Shown here: piece by piece, positions 17,508-26,600 of the stretch
Position numbering within the stretch: the stretch's first letter is position 1
How the letters are laid out: every line of letters starts with the position of its first letter
NCBI GenBank assembly: GCA_964508225.1
Contig: CAZDRX010000005.1
Coordinates: 1 to 64,000 of the forward strand
Origin: CAZDRX01 sp964508225
Lineage (GTDB): Bacteria; Patescibacteriota; Gracilibacteria; Peribacterales; Peribacteraceae
Direction of reading: 5' to 3'
Length of the DNA stretch: 64,000 bases
Position numbers and translations under genes: made by a program
The notes under the pieces: model-generated
Told to the model about the DNA's origin: nothing
Database searches by the model: none
What the model saw: only the letters and a program-made list of their open reading frames with translations

Positions 17508-17528
17508 ATTTTAGCGAGTTCTAGAACT
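17508..17528 (-). promoter_or_regulatory. Nuclease promoter with 12-bp palindromic operator candidate
   Basis: On the minus strand TAAAAT (17508-17513) ends 6 nt before the ATG at 17501 (leaderless). AGTTCTAGAACT (17517-17528), a perfect palindrome, fills the region where the -10/-35 spacer should be. That is a typical place for a repressor dimer to block RNA polymerase. Confidence 0.55.
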
Positions 17529-17536
17529 AAAGAGTA

Positions 17537-17611
17537 TGGCTCCTCGGGTTGGGATCGAACCAACGACCTTGGCGTTAACAGCGCCCTGCTCTGCCGCTGA
17601 GCTACCGAGGA
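17537..17611 (-). tRNA. tRNA-Asn (GTT)
   Basis: 75 nt including an encoded CCA. Acceptor arms TCCTCGG/CCGAGGA, discriminator G, D arm with AGCTCAGCGGCAGAGC, anticodon loop CTGTTAA (anticodon GTT) and T arm GTTGG-TTCGATC-CCAAC. Read on the minus strand, its 3' end faces the AT-rich nuclease gene. Confidence 0.96.
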
Positions 17612-17803
17612 ACAGACTAGGCACGAAAGGAAACCTTGTCGGTTTCCTCTCGTGAACTCTCCTTCCCTTCAAGGTGTCGCTCCAGACAGGCGAAGCCTGT
17701 CTTCGCGACCTTCTTAAAAGGTTCAGAAGAGCAAGAGAGATAGGAAAGAACGCCCGCAGAGTATACGAAGAATCCTCAGCTTACGGAAGAGCCCTTTTTT
17801 GGG
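17612..17803. other. Structured non-coding stretch between divergent tRNA-Asn and proS
   Basis: No credible ORF. Two strong hairpins: 17622-17654 (CACGA and AGGAAACC arms, 13 bp with one mismatch, TTGTC loop) and 17684-17702 (AGACAGGC-GAA-GCCTGTCT). The second is enclosed by a weaker GGTGTCGC/GCGACC stem. The proS -10 lies at 17804, so these hairpins would not be in the predicted proS mRNA. No T-box specifier or antiterminator sequence was found. It could be an unrecognised small RNA gene. Confidence 0.35.
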
Positions 17804-17809
17804 TATGCT
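17804..17809 (+). promoter_or_regulatory. -10 element deciding the proS start
   Basis: TATGCT ends 8 nt before the ATG at 17818, which agrees with where homology to ProS begins. The frame stays open upstream to 17674, but that part is not ProS-like. Confidence 0.55.
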
Positions 17810-17817
17810 CGCAGCCG

Positions 17818-19350
17818 ATGGCCAAGCAAAACCTCACTCCGCGCGCAAACAACTTCCCCCAGTGGTATCAGGACGTGCTGGGCGCTTCTCCTGATCTCTA
17901 CGATGAATCCCCTGTCACGGGCTGTATCACGTTCGGACCCCACGGAACGCGTCTCTGGGAGCACATCAAAGGCTTCCTCGACCCGCGCCTTCGCGCCATG
18001 GGCGTGGAGAATATCATGCTGCCCACCCTCATCCCGGAGAGCTTCTTCAGCCGTGAGAAGGAGCACGTGGAGGGCTTCGCACCGGAAGCCGCCGTCGTGA
18101 CCCATGCCGGAGGCCAGAAGCTCCCCGAGCCGTACTTCGTCCGCCCGACCTCCGAGCTCCTCTTCGTCGACTGGTACAGCCGTAGCGGCAGAGTTCAGAG
18201 CTACCGCGACCTCCCGCTGCTCGTGAACCAGTGGGGCAGCGTCGTCCGCTGGGAGAAGCGTCCGAGAGCCTTCCTCCGCACGACCGAGTTCTACTGGCAC
18301 GAAGGTCACTGCATCTTCGCCACCAAGGAGCAGTGCCGCACGTTCACGCTCGCGATCCTCGATCTCTTCGCGGAACTCTGCGAGACCGTCCTCGCGATTC
18401 CCGTCATCAAGGGCGACAAACCGAACCACGAGAAATTCGCCGGAGCCGACGGCACGTTCACGATCGAAAGTATGATGCAGGACGGCAAAGCCCTGCAGAT
18501 GGGCACGAGCCACATGCTCTCGCAGAACTTCCTCATGAATTCCGACGGCACACCGCGTGTGTCCTTCCTCAATGAGAAGGAGGAGAGGACGGTCCCCTTC
18601 TACGACTCATGGGCGGTCACGACGCGTCTCATCGGCGCCATGATCATGACCCACGGTGACGACGACGGCATCGTGGTCGCTCCCAAGGCCGCGCCTGTGC
18701 CGGTGACCATCCTGCCGATCTTCGGATCCGATGCTGGCGAGAATGCAAAGGTGCTGAAAGCCGCACGTGATCTCGCGATGTCCATCAGCGGATCCACCAC
18801 CATCTTCCCGCTCCATGGCCGCACGCAGGCCTTCGAGGAGACGTCGGGAGGAACGATGCGCGTGAGGATCGACGCACGCGAGACGCGTCTGGGCGACAAG
18901 ACATTCCACCAGATCCACATGGGCACTCCCGTGCGCATCGAGCTCGGCTCCAAGGATCTCGCGGAGAACTCCTGCGTGATCAAGAGCCGTATCCGCACGC
19001 GTGAAGAGGCCGTGAAGGCACCGCTCTCCAAGGCACCGGAGATCGTGAAGGCGATGCTCGACGAAGACCAGAAGACGCTCTTCAATCGCGCCAAGAAGAT
19101 GCAGCAGGAACGCACGGTGGAAGCCAAGAACTATGATGAGCTGAAGGACGCTCTCGAAAACGGCAAGTGGGCGCTCGTGCCGTGGGACGGCACGGTGGAG
19201 ACCGTGACCAAGCTCAAATCCGAGACGAGCGGCGGCACGTACCGCTGCTTCGCCTTCGATGCCAAAGAAGATGCCAAGGGCATGATGGATCCGGTTTCGG
19301 GAAAGCCGAGTGCCTTCGCGAAGAAGATTTATGTGGCGAAGGCGTACTAA
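17818..19350 (+). CDS. proS: Prolyl-tRNA synthetase, type 3 (no INS domain)
   Basis: 510 aa. Class II synthetase charging tRNA-Pro. It is the short archaeal/eukaryote-like form without the editing insertion of E. coli ProS. Motif 1 region RLWEHIKGFLDPRL, the FVRPTSELL Pro-pocket segment, motif 2 FLRTTEFYWHEGH and motif 3 MIMTHGDDDGIVVAP are followed by an anticodon-binding domain and a C-terminal zinc-ribbon-like region ending in YVAKAY. ATG 17818 is chosen because the family N-terminus begins there (KQNLTPRANNFPQWYQ) and TATGCT lies 8 nt upstream. queA follows after 7 bp. Confidence 0.95.
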   Translation: MAKQNLTPRANNFPQWYQDVLGASPDLYDESPVTGCITFGPHGTRLWEHIKGFLDPRLRAMGVENIMLPTLIPESFFSREKEHVEGFAPEAAVVTHAGGQKLPEPYFVRPTSELLFVDWYSRSGRVQSYRDLPLLVNQWGSVVRWEKRPRAFLRTTEFYWHEGHCIFATKEQCRTFTLAILDLFAELCETVLAIPVIKGDKPNHEKFAGADGTFTIESMMQDGKALQMGTSHMLSQNFLMNSDGTPRVSFLNEKEERTVPFYDSWAVTTRLIGAMIMTHGDDDGIVVAPKAAPVPVTILPIFGSDAGENAKVLKAARDLAMSISGSTTIFPLHGRTQAFEETSGGTMRVRIDARETRLGDKTFHQIHMGTPVRIELGSKDLAENSCVIKSRIRTREEAVKAPLSKAPEIVKAMLDEDQKTLFNRAKKMQQERTVEAKNYDELKDALENGKWALVPWDGTVETVTKLKSETSGGTYRCFAFDAKEDAKGMMDPVSGKPSAFAKKIYVAKAY

Positions 19351-19357
19351 CCGCCTC

Positions 19358-20389
19358 ATGACATTTCAGGAGCTTCTGTCGGCCTACGACTATTCCTTTC
19401 CGCAGGAGCTCATTGCGAAAGAGCCCGCAACACCCCGAGACAGTGCAAGGCTCCTCATCTACGACAGGAAGAAAGATTCCGTAGAGCACGACACTTTTGC
19501 AAACATCGACCGGTATCTGCCGCCGAATGCGATGCTCGTCTTCAACCGGACGAAAGTGATCCCGGCCAAGTTCACGCTGAAGAAAGTGACGGGAGGTCTC
19601 GTGTCGGCACTCCTCCTGAGCGTTCAACCCGAGACGATCACCGTGCTCGCCTCCGGAACACTGAAGCACGGCGACAAGCTCATCTGGCAGGGCGGCCACG
19701 CCTTCACCGTCGTCATACGCAAAGATCAGGAGGCACTTCTCAAGCCGTCGTTTCCGATTCCCGAACTCCGTGATCTTCTCGAGAGATACGGTGAGACGCC
19801 GCTGCCTCCTTATATGAAGGATTCTCCACTGCCCGAGGAGCGGAGACGGACGGAATACCAGACGGTGTATGCGAAGGAAGAAGGATCGGTTGCTGCTCCG
19901 ACGGCAGGCTTACACTTCACGGAAGAATTGATCAAAAAATTAGAACAATCAGGCAGGGGAGTACGGTACGTGACACTCCACGTCCACCTCGGAACATTCG
20001 CGCCGCTCACGGAAGAACAGTGGAAACTGAAGAAGCTCCACACCGAGCATTACTCGATCGATCCGGAGACCGCCGCGGACTTGAATGATGCCAAGGCCGC
20101 GGGCAGACCGATCGTTGCCGTCGGCACCACCACGGTACGCACACTCGAGTCGGCTTCGGATGGCGGACAGATCGTCCGTCCTTTCGGCTCCACCGACCTC
20201 TTCATCACTGAGGGTGACCCCCTGCACTTCACCGATCACCTCATCACGAATTTCCACGTCCCGCGCTCAAGCCTCCTCATGCTCGTCTCGGCTTTCACGG
20301 GAAGAGAGAAGCTCCTCGAGCTGTACAGACAGGCAATCGCAGAACACATGAGGCTCTTCTCCTTTGGAGACGGGATACTCGTTCTCTGA
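19358..20389 (+). CDS. queA: S-adenosylmethionine:tRNA ribosyltransferase-isomerase
   Basis: 343 aa. QueA transfers and isomerises the ribosyl group of SAM onto preQ1 at wobble position 34 of tRNA to give epoxyqueuosine. Family signatures: FNRTKVIPA, PLPPYMKD, YQTVYA followed by GSVAAPTAGLHFTEEL, VTLHVHLGTFAPL, VAVGTTTVRTLES and NFHVPRSSLLMLVSAF, with FSFGDGILVL at the end. The start at 19358 is 7 bp after the proS stop. The frame is open further upstream (to 19310) but that would overlap proS. Among the tRNAs it modifies is tRNA-Asn, whose gene lies nearby; the proximity may be chance. Confidence 0.95.
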   Translation: MTFQELLSAYDYSFPQELIAKEPATPRDSARLLIYDRKKDSVEHDTFANIDRYLPPNAMLVFNRTKVIPAKFTLKKVTGGLVSALLLSVQPETITVLASGTLKHGDKLIWQGGHAFTVVIRKDQEALLKPSFPIPELRDLLERYGETPLPPYMKDSPLPEERRRTEYQTVYAKEEGSVAAPTAGLHFTEELIKKLEQSGRGVRYVTLHVHLGTFAPLTEEQWKLKKLHTEHYSIDPETAADLNDAKAAGRPIVAVGTTTVRTLESASDGGQIVRPFGSTDLFITEGDPLHFTDHLITNFHVPRSSLLMLVSAFTGREKLLELYRQAIAEHMRLFSFGDGILVL

Positions 20390-20415
20390 AGGTTTTCTGC
20401 TAAGCTGCCGCGGCT

Positions 20416-21510
20416 ATGTCACTCAAGATCGGTATCGTCGGCCTGCCCAACGTCGGAAAATCGACGCTCTTCAATGCACTCACGCGCAGTCATGGCGCGC
20501 AGGCAGCCAACTACCCGTTCTGCACCATCGAGCCGAACATCGGCATTGTGGAAGTGCCCGATCCCCGTCTGAAGAAGCTCGCGGAGCTCATCACGCCGGA
20601 GAAGACGGTGCCCGCCATCGTGGAATTCGTGGATATTGCCGGACTCGTGAAGGGTGCATCCAAAGGCGAAGGTCTCGGCAACGCTTTCTTAAGTCATATC
20701 CGCGAAGTGGATGCGATCTGTCACGTCGTCCGTATCTTCGGAGGATCCGAGGTGATCCACGTGGAGGGCTCCGTAGAGCCCAAGCGCGACCGTGAGATCA
20801 TCGAGGCCGAGCTCATCATTTCCGACCTGGACAAAGTCTCGAAGAAGATCGACAAGATCGAAGGAGGAGCCCGTTCCGGAAACAAGGAACTCGTGAAAGA
20901 GCTCGATGTCCTCACGAAGGTGAAAGTCGCACTCGATGCAGGTCTTCTCGCATCTACGGTCGTCATCGACAAGGAGCTTCAGCCCATCCTCAAGGCGCAG
21001 CAGCTTCTCACGTCGAAGCGCATGATCTACGCCCTCAATACGGATGAAGCGTCACTGGCGACCATGCCGATCAGTGAAGCGAAGGCGAAGGCAGGCCTCA
21101 CGGAGAGTGACACGGCAATTCTCGTCTCGGCGAAGCTTGAGGAGGAACTCATCGCACTGTCACCCGAGGAAGGTGCGGCGATGATGAAAGAACTCGGTAT
21201 TCACTCATCGGGCTTGGATCGCCTCATTCAGGGTGCGTACGAGGCTCTCGGCCTGCAGACGTACTTCACCGCAGGTGTAAAGGAGGTCCGTGCATGGACG
21301 GTGAGGAAAGGCGCAACGGCTCCCGAGGCTGCGGGCGTGATCCATACGGACTTCGAGAAAGGATTCATCCGTGCCGAAACGATTTCGTACAACGATTTTG
21401 TTCAAGCTGGATCCGAAGCCAAAGCCAAAGAAGCTGGAAAGATGCGCACGGAAGGAAAAGAGTACATCGTGCAGGACGGCGACGTCATGCACTTCAGATT
21501 CAATGTCTGA
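20416..21510 (+). CDS. ychF: Ribosome-binding GTPase/ATPase YchF (OLA1 family)
   Basis: 364 aa, full length. G1 GLPNVGKSTLFNALT (residues 8-22), switch region NYPFCTIEPNIG, G3 FVDIAGLVKGASKGEGLGN, and an NTDE variant (ALNTDEASL) at G4 in place of NKxD, which in this family favours ATP over GTP. A coiled-coil insertion and a C-terminal TGS domain (FTAGVKEVRAWTV ... YIVQDGDVMHFRFNV) complete it. YchF binds 50S/70S ribosomes and responds to stress. The ATG lies 9 nt after TAAGCT (20401-20406), suggesting near-leaderless expression. Confidence 0.95.
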   Translation: MSLKIGIVGLPNVGKSTLFNALTRSHGAQAANYPFCTIEPNIGIVEVPDPRLKKLAELITPEKTVPAIVEFVDIAGLVKGASKGEGLGNAFLSHIREVDAICHVVRIFGGSEVIHVEGSVEPKRDREIIEAELIISDLDKVSKKIDKIEGGARSGNKELVKELDVLTKVKVALDAGLLASTVVIDKELQPILKAQQLLTSKRMIYALNTDEASLATMPISEAKAKAGLTESDTAILVSAKLEEELIALSPEEGAAMMKELGIHSSGLDRLIQGAYEALGLQTYFTAGVKEVRAWTVRKGATAPEAAGVIHTDFEKGFIRAETISYNDFVQAGSEAKAKEAGKMRTEGKEYIVQDGDVMHFRFNV

Positions 21511-21548
21511 ACTTGCGAAGAGAAATATGCTATGAAACAATCGGATTC

Positions 21549-22226
21549 ATGGAGCAAATCCCCTTCGACACGAACCGTATCAACGACTGGAGGCCACACC
21601 CCTCGCGCAATGAGAGGAAGTTCCGCAAGCTTGTGAAATCGATCAGGAGGCAGGATCGCACGGACGCTTCGCCGCTGAGCTTCGGACAGAAGATCATCCG
21701 CGCGCACAGCCTGTCACGGCAGAACCAGAACGGTGAGCACACGAGGCTCGTCGAGATTCTCTCGCAGGATGTGGTGCAGACTCCGTCGTACATCAGTCAG
21801 GTGAATAGCAGTGAGCTGCCAAGCTTCGAGGAAGGGCAGAGAATCATGCTCGAGATCCGCCAGCAGCGGAACATGCAAAAGCGCATCCTCATGGAGCAGG
21901 CTGCCGCAGGAGCGGCACTGAAGGCGCAGGCCAATGAAGCGGATCAGAACATGAGACTCGAACAAGGGGAGAGCTTCACGGGGATTCTCGACGAAACGTA
22001 CCCGATGGAGAATCTCGTCCCGCAGGAACTTCTACTCAATGACAAGGAGTGCCTGCAGCATGGTGAAGCGTTCATCGAAGCGCACGAGGCTGCGTACGGT
22101 CCGTCTCCTGCACTCTCCTATGGCGATGAGACAGATGACATCAGTGAGCGTGATCAGCCCTACTTTGAGGCAGCCGAAAGGCTGATCGAGGAACTTGATC
22201 GCATCGCGGTTCTCCGGAGCGCATGA
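21549..22226 (+). CDS. Hypothetical acidic soluble protein
   Basis: 225 aa from the ATG at 21549; no family recognised. The N-terminus is basic (NERKFRKLVKSIRRQDR), while the second half is rich in Glu/Asp and Gln with helical character (EEGQRIMLEIRQQRNMQKRILMEQ region). There is no signal peptide or membrane segment. The frame is open upstream to 21294, but that part lies inside ychF. A TATGCT box at 21526-21531 predicts transcription from about 21538, so 21549 is the first usable ATG. The stop overlaps the start of the RNHCP gene (ATGA), so the two are coupled. Confidence 0.65.
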   Translation: MEQIPFDTNRINDWRPHPSRNERKFRKLVKSIRRQDRTDASPLSFGQKIIRAHSLSRQNQNGEHTRLVEILSQDVVQTPSYISQVNSSELPSFEEGQRIMLEIRQQRNMQKRILMEQAAAGAALKAQANEADQNMRLEQGESFTGILDETYPMENLVPQELLLNDKECLQHGEAFIEAHEAAYGPSPALSYGDETDDISERDQPYFEAAERLIEELDRIAVLRSA

Positions 22227-22534
22227 CGTTTATCGCACGTGAAGAGACATTTACCTGTGAGGCTTGCGGGCTTGAGGTGCAGCCGCTCGGCAAAGGGACC
22301 TACCGTGATCATTGTCCGAAGTGCCTGACATCGAAACATGTGGACCGCGACGGTCCGGGTGACCGTCTTTCGACCTGTCAGGGCTTGCTGAAGCCCACCT
22401 CGATTGATCAGGACGGGAAGAAAGGCTTCATGATCATCTATACATGTGAACGTTGCGGGATGACACACAGGAACCGCGCAGCCCCGGATGACGATGTCCT
22501 CGGCTTCCTGCAGCAATCATCCGAAGCAATGTAA
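22223..22534 (+). CDS. RNHCP-domain zinc-ribbon protein
   Basis: 103 aa. TCEACG near the N-terminus, YRDHCPKCLTSKHVD (a variant of the RNHCP motif), GLLKPTSI and a second pair in YTCERCGMTHRNRAAPDDD suggest two Cys pairs forming a zinc ribbon, as in the RNHCP domain family. Function in the family is unknown; RNA or nucleotide binding is only a guess. It starts inside the stop codon of the preceding gene. Confidence 0.8.
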   Translation: MTFIAREETFTCEACGLEVQPLGKGTYRDHCPKCLTSKHVDRDGPGDRLSTCQGLLKPTSIDQDGKKGFMIIYTCERCGMTHRNRAAPDDDVLGFLQQSSEAM

Positions 22535-22655
22535 GAAAACGGGTGTATTCTTGTACACAAAAAATGTTCTTCTGAAACGTTTTATAAAAGGGCTCAATGG
22601 CAATTTAGCCCGTGGCTATTGTCAAAGAATTACGTGAGGGAATAGGCTTCGACCC

Positions 22656-22709
22656 ATGCGCTGGTTCCTGCTTCTCTCCGTCTTCGGGTGTCTGTTCATT
22701 TCGATGTGA
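22656..22709 (+). CDS. Possible 17-residue hydrophobic leaderless peptide
   Basis: ATG CGC TGG ... TGA encodes a very hydrophobic 17-mer (MRWFLLLSVFGCLFISM). TAGGCT ends 7 nt before the ATG with TTGTCA 18 bp further up, the same layout as the leaderless genes here. It lies in the 206-bp gap between the RNHCP gene and the next minus-strand gene. It could equally be a chance ORF or a decayed signal peptide. Confidence 0.2.
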   Translation: MRWFLLLSVFGCLFISM

Positions 22710-22740
22710 ACGGATGTTTCTTCTGCCACTCCTCTTCAGG

Positions 22741-23205
22741 CTACTTCAGAGTAAACGTCGCGAGGATCTGCTGCTGAAGCACCGGCTTGAGCGCAAATAC
22801 CTCAGATACGGTACCGGAAGGAGCCGACACCGGTCCTTTTTCCGGCTTCTTCAGCTTCACAGCTAATCGCGGCTCGTGATTCTTCTCGGTGACGACGACA
22901 TCGAAGTGACCCTTCGTAAGAGACTCCCCTGCCGAAGCCGGCGCGTCTTCGAGTGCAGCGGCACTCCCCTGCTCTCTCGCAAAAGCCGCTACAGCATCGC
23001 GGCTTCTCTCCTGGGATTTGGGATCAGACTCGAGACTGAGCCGCGCTTCCGCAAATTCGGCGTTCTTCTCCATCTCCCGCTCCAGATCCTCGGGGCCCTT
23101 CACCTTCTCGCGCAGCCGTTCGTACTCCTCAGGACTCCTGAGGCGCTTGCGGATCTTCTCGCGCTCGTGCGAAGGGATATGGTCAATCCAGGCAGAGTCA
23201 GACAT
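22741..23205 (-). CDS. Hypothetical charged protein
   Basis: 154 aa, not recognised. Residues of about 1-75 are highly charged and predicted helical (EREKIRKRLRSPEEYERLR, then acidic/basic runs). An Ala-rich linker (about 75-95) and a short beta-rich tail (GHFDVVVTEKN ... LQQQILATFTLK) follow. No signal or membrane segment. TAGAAT ends 6 nt before the ATG (leaderless), which supports a real, independently expressed gene. Confidence 0.65.
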   Translation of the reverse strand: MSDSAWIDHIPSHEREKIRKRLRSPEEYERLREKVKGPEDLEREMEKNAEFAEARLSLESDPKSQERSRDAVAAFAREQGSAAALEDAPASAGESLTKGHFDVVVTEKNHEPRLAVKLKKPEKGPVSAPSGTVSEVFALKPVLQQQILATFTLK

Positions 23206-23233
23206 GTACTGATTCTACAGACGTTTCGCTCTC

Positions 23234-23503
23234 CTAGAGAGCGGACTCACCCATGAACTCATCAGGCTCCTGCGCCTCAGACAGAACGTCAGAGGTGATC
23301 ACTCTCGGGAGCCTTGCTGAGAGATCGTGACCTTCCTCCCCTTGCTGCTCGGCAGCGCGGAAAGCACCGGACGTCCTGAGGGCATCGGCGATCTGTGCCT
23401 GCACATAAATTCTCGGCTGCTTGTTGATACGACCGGTTGCGGGCTGGAGTCCGAGGCGCTCAACGTCATCGGTACCAAGCTCTGAAATGTGGCGGATACT
23501 CAT
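23234..23503 (-). CDS. Hypothetical small protein
   Basis: 89 aa from the ATG at 23503 (MSIRHISELG). The frame stays open to 23647, but the upstream part would cross the nrdJ terminator and the promoter below. No family recognised. Contains NKQPRIYVQAQIADALRT, a Leu/Arg segment and an acidic tail. The leader is CU-rich (CCAACTTTCCTTCACTTTTTCT) without a Shine-Dalgarno. The stop codon sits in the loop of a GCTCTC/GAGAGC hairpin. Confidence 0.6.
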   Translation of the reverse strand: MSIRHISELGTDDVERLGLQPATGRINKQPRIYVQAQIADALRTSGAFRAAEQQGEEGHDLSARLPRVITSDVLSEAQEPDEFMGESAL

Positions 23504-23529
23504 AGAAAAAGTGAAGGAAAGTTGGCGCG

Positions 23530-23557
23530 ATTCTAAGGATGACTCTGCAGAAGTCAA
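23530..23557 (-). promoter_or_regulatory. Promoter of the 89-aa gene
   Basis: TTGACT (23552-23557), 16-bp spacer, TAGAAT (23530-23535). It predicts a leader of about 20 nt before the ATG at 23503 and sits immediately after the nrdJ terminator. Confidence 0.7.
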
Positions 23558-23560
23558 ACG

Positions 23561-23590
23561 AAAGAAGCCGAGGGTGCTACCCGCGGCTTC
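23561..23590 (-). terminator. Intrinsic terminator of nrdJ
   Basis: GAAGCCG-CGGGT-AGC-ACCCT-CGGCTTC hairpin (12-bp stem with one mismatch), followed on the minus strand by TTTCGTTT. It lies 20 bp past the nrdJ stop codon. Confidence 0.8.
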
Positions 23591-23610
23591 CAGAAGACAA
23601 AAACAATGGA

Positions 23611-26600
23611 TCAGGAGCAACCGCTCGTCGCTCCACAGTCCAGACACAGCTCACAGCTTCCGTTGCGCTTCATCTTAGTGGAGCCACAACCGGAACAGGC
23701 AGAACCCGTGTACCCCTGCAGCTTCGCATCGGCGAGCTTGTCGATGAGCGTCGTCGGCGCCGGCGACTTCATGAGCTGCGGTGCGCCTTCGTCGACCACC
23801 GGCAAGCTCATCGCGTAGGCCTCCTTGCTCTTCGTGCCTTCCGAGTACGCCTTCTCGACGAGTTCCCTGTTGTGATACTTCATGGCCTTCTCCTTCGTCA
23901 GGAACTTGAGGGCAAGCCAGCGACCGAGGTAGTCCATCAAGCTCTTCACCATCGGGATCTCGCGGTTCGTGGTCATGCCCATGGGCTCGAAGCGGGTGTG
24001 GGCAAGCTTCTCGCAGAGCACCTCCACCGGAACGCCGTACTGGAGGTTCATGGAGAGGGAGAGCGCGAGCGTATCCATGACACCCGAGAGCGTGGAGCCT
24101 TCCTTGCTCATCTTGATGAAGATCTCACCCGGTGTGCCGTCCTCGTACATGCCGACGTGGAGATAGCCGTCGTGGCCTGCCACCGAGAACTTGTGCGTGA
24201 GGGACAGACGCTCATCGGGCAGCTTGCGGCGGCGCGGCACCTCCTTGATGACAATCCTCTCGATCACCTTCTCCACCACTTCCTTCACCTCGTCTTTCTT
24301 CGCATCCGAGGAGCTGCTCAAGGCCTGACTCATCTTGCTGCCGTCGCGGTAGAGGGCATTGGCCTTCACGCCGAGCTTCCAGCTCATGTAGTAGGCACTC
24401 TTGAAGTCCTCCACCGTCGCTTCGTTCGGGAGGTTGATCGTCTTGCTGATGGCACCCGAGATGAACGACTGGGCGACCGCCATCATGCGGATGTGGCCTT
24501 CGGCCGAGATGTAGCGCTTGCCGATCTTGCCGCACTTGTTCGCGCAGTCGAAGACGGGGAGATGCTCATCTTTCAGCATCGGAGCGCCCTCGACGGTCAT
24601 GTGACCGCAGACGAACGTGTTCGCCTCCTCCATCTGGGCATCGGTGAAACCAAGGCCCTTCAGGAGATTGAAATTGAAATCGTCCATCTGTTCCTTGGTG
24701 AAGCCGAGGCGCTTCACGGTGTCCTCTCCGAGAATCCACTTGTTGAAGGCGAAGCGCATCTCGAAGACGCTCGGGAGGTTCTTCTCCACCTTCGCGATAT
24801 CCTCGTCGGTGAAACCCTTGGCCTTCAGCGTCGTGCGGTTGATGTGCGGGGCGCCCTCGAGCGTGAGCGTACCGAGCACGTACTTCATGATGTCGTTCTT
24901 CTGGTCGTCGCGGTAGCCGAGCATCTGCATGGCAGGCTCGATCGACTGGTTCGCAATCTTCATGTATCCGCCTCCGGCGAGCTTCTTGAACTTCACGAGC
25001 GCGAAGTCCGGCTCGATGCCGGTCGTGTCGCAGTCCATGAGGAGACCGATCGTGCCCGTCGGGGCGATCACGGTGACCTGCGCATTCCTGTATCCGTGCT
25101 TGGAACCCATCTCCAGCGCCCTGTCCCATGCTTCTTTGGCAGCCTGCAGGAGATCAGCCGGACAGACTTTCTGATCGATGCCGACCGGCTTCACCGCGAG
25201 ATTCTCATACTCGTACTCCGGCACGTTGTACGCGGCACGGCGGTGATTGCGGATGACTCTGAGCATGCTGTCGCGGTTCTTCTCGTATCCCGGGAACGCA
25301 CCGAGACACTCGGCGATCTCTGACGACGTCGCGTAGGACTCACCGGTCATGATGGCGGTGATGGCACCTCCCATCGCGCGGCCAAGCTCGGAATCGTACG
25401 GGATGCCCATCTGCATGAGCATCGCACCGAGGTTGGCGTAGCCAAGGCCGAGCGTGCGGAACGTGTAGCTGAGCTCGGCGATCTCCTTGCTCGGGAACTG
25501 TGCCATGAGCACGGAGATCTCGAGGACGATCGTCCAGAGACGGACGGCGTGACGGAAGTCTTCGATGGCGAAGGTCTTCACACCCTCGGCGTCCTCCTTC
25601 ATGAAGTGCATGAGGTTGCAGGACGCGAGGTTACACGCGGTGTTATCGAGGAACATGTACTCGCTGCACGGGTTAGAGGCATTGATGCGGCCGTCGGCGG
25701 GACAGGTGTGCCAGTCGTTGATGGTCGTGTCGTACTGCACGCCCGGATCGGCGCAGCTCCATGCGGCGTAGGCCACCTGATCCCACATGTCCTTGGCCTT
25801 CACGGTCTTACAGGGCTTGGGTTCGCGGTTCTCCTTTTTCGCTTTCCGAAGCTCGGTCCTCCAGAACATGTTCCAGTCGCCGTCAGACTCCAGAGCCTGG
25901 AAGAACTGGTGCGGAACGCGGACGGAGTTATTCGAGTTCTGGCCGGAGACGGTGGCGTACGCTTCGCCATTGAAGTCCGTGTCGTAACCGGCCTTGGCGA
26001 GCGCGGCTACCTTCTTCTCTTCGTTCACCTTCCAGTTGATGAATTCCTCGATGTCCGGATGGTCGAGGTCGAGACAGACCATCTTCGCCGCGCGACGTGT
26101 CGTGCCTCCGGACTTGATGGCGCCCGCAGCGCGGTCACCGATCTTGAGGAAGCTCATGAGACCGGAACTGCGGCCTCCCTGACTGAGCGGCTCGCCGTCG
26201 CCGCGGAGATTGCTGAAGTTCGTGCCCGTGCCGGAACCGTACTTGAAGAGGCGTGCCTCGCGGACCCAGAGGTCCATGATGCCTCCTTCATTCACCATGT
26301 CATCGGCGACACCCTGAATGAAGCAGGCGTGCGGCTGGGGGTGCGTGTAGGCGTCCTCGCTCTTCTTCACCTCGCCCGTCACCGGATCGCAGTAATAGTG
26401 GCCCTGCGCCGGACCCGTGATGTCGTAGGCGTAGTTGATACCGGTGTTGAACCACTGCGGCGAGTTCGGAGCCGCCATCTGGTGCACGAGCATGAATTTG
26501 AGCTCGTCTTCGAACGTCTGCGCATCCTGCGCAGTCTCGAAGTAGCCGTACTCCTCACCCCAGTGCCTCCAGCATCCTGCAAGGCGACGCACCACCTGCT

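Noticed and set aside
17612..17817. T-box riboswitch for proS
   Set aside because: No T-box consensus, specifier loop or antiterminator was found, and the proS -10 lies downstream of the hairpins.
19310..19357. Longer start for queA (MPSRRRF ...)
   Set aside because: Overlaps the proS end in another frame, and family homology starts at MTFQELL (19358).
23539..25323. 594-codon plus-strand ORF opposite nrdJ (and similar long antisense frames opposite fusA, rpoC, tuf, rny, virD4-like, DUF11 and the unknown operon)
   Set aside because: Composition mirrors the sense gene (His/Leu/Arg/Glu-rich antisense of GC-rich codons), no domain is recognisable, and no start signals are present; they are shadows caused by high GC.
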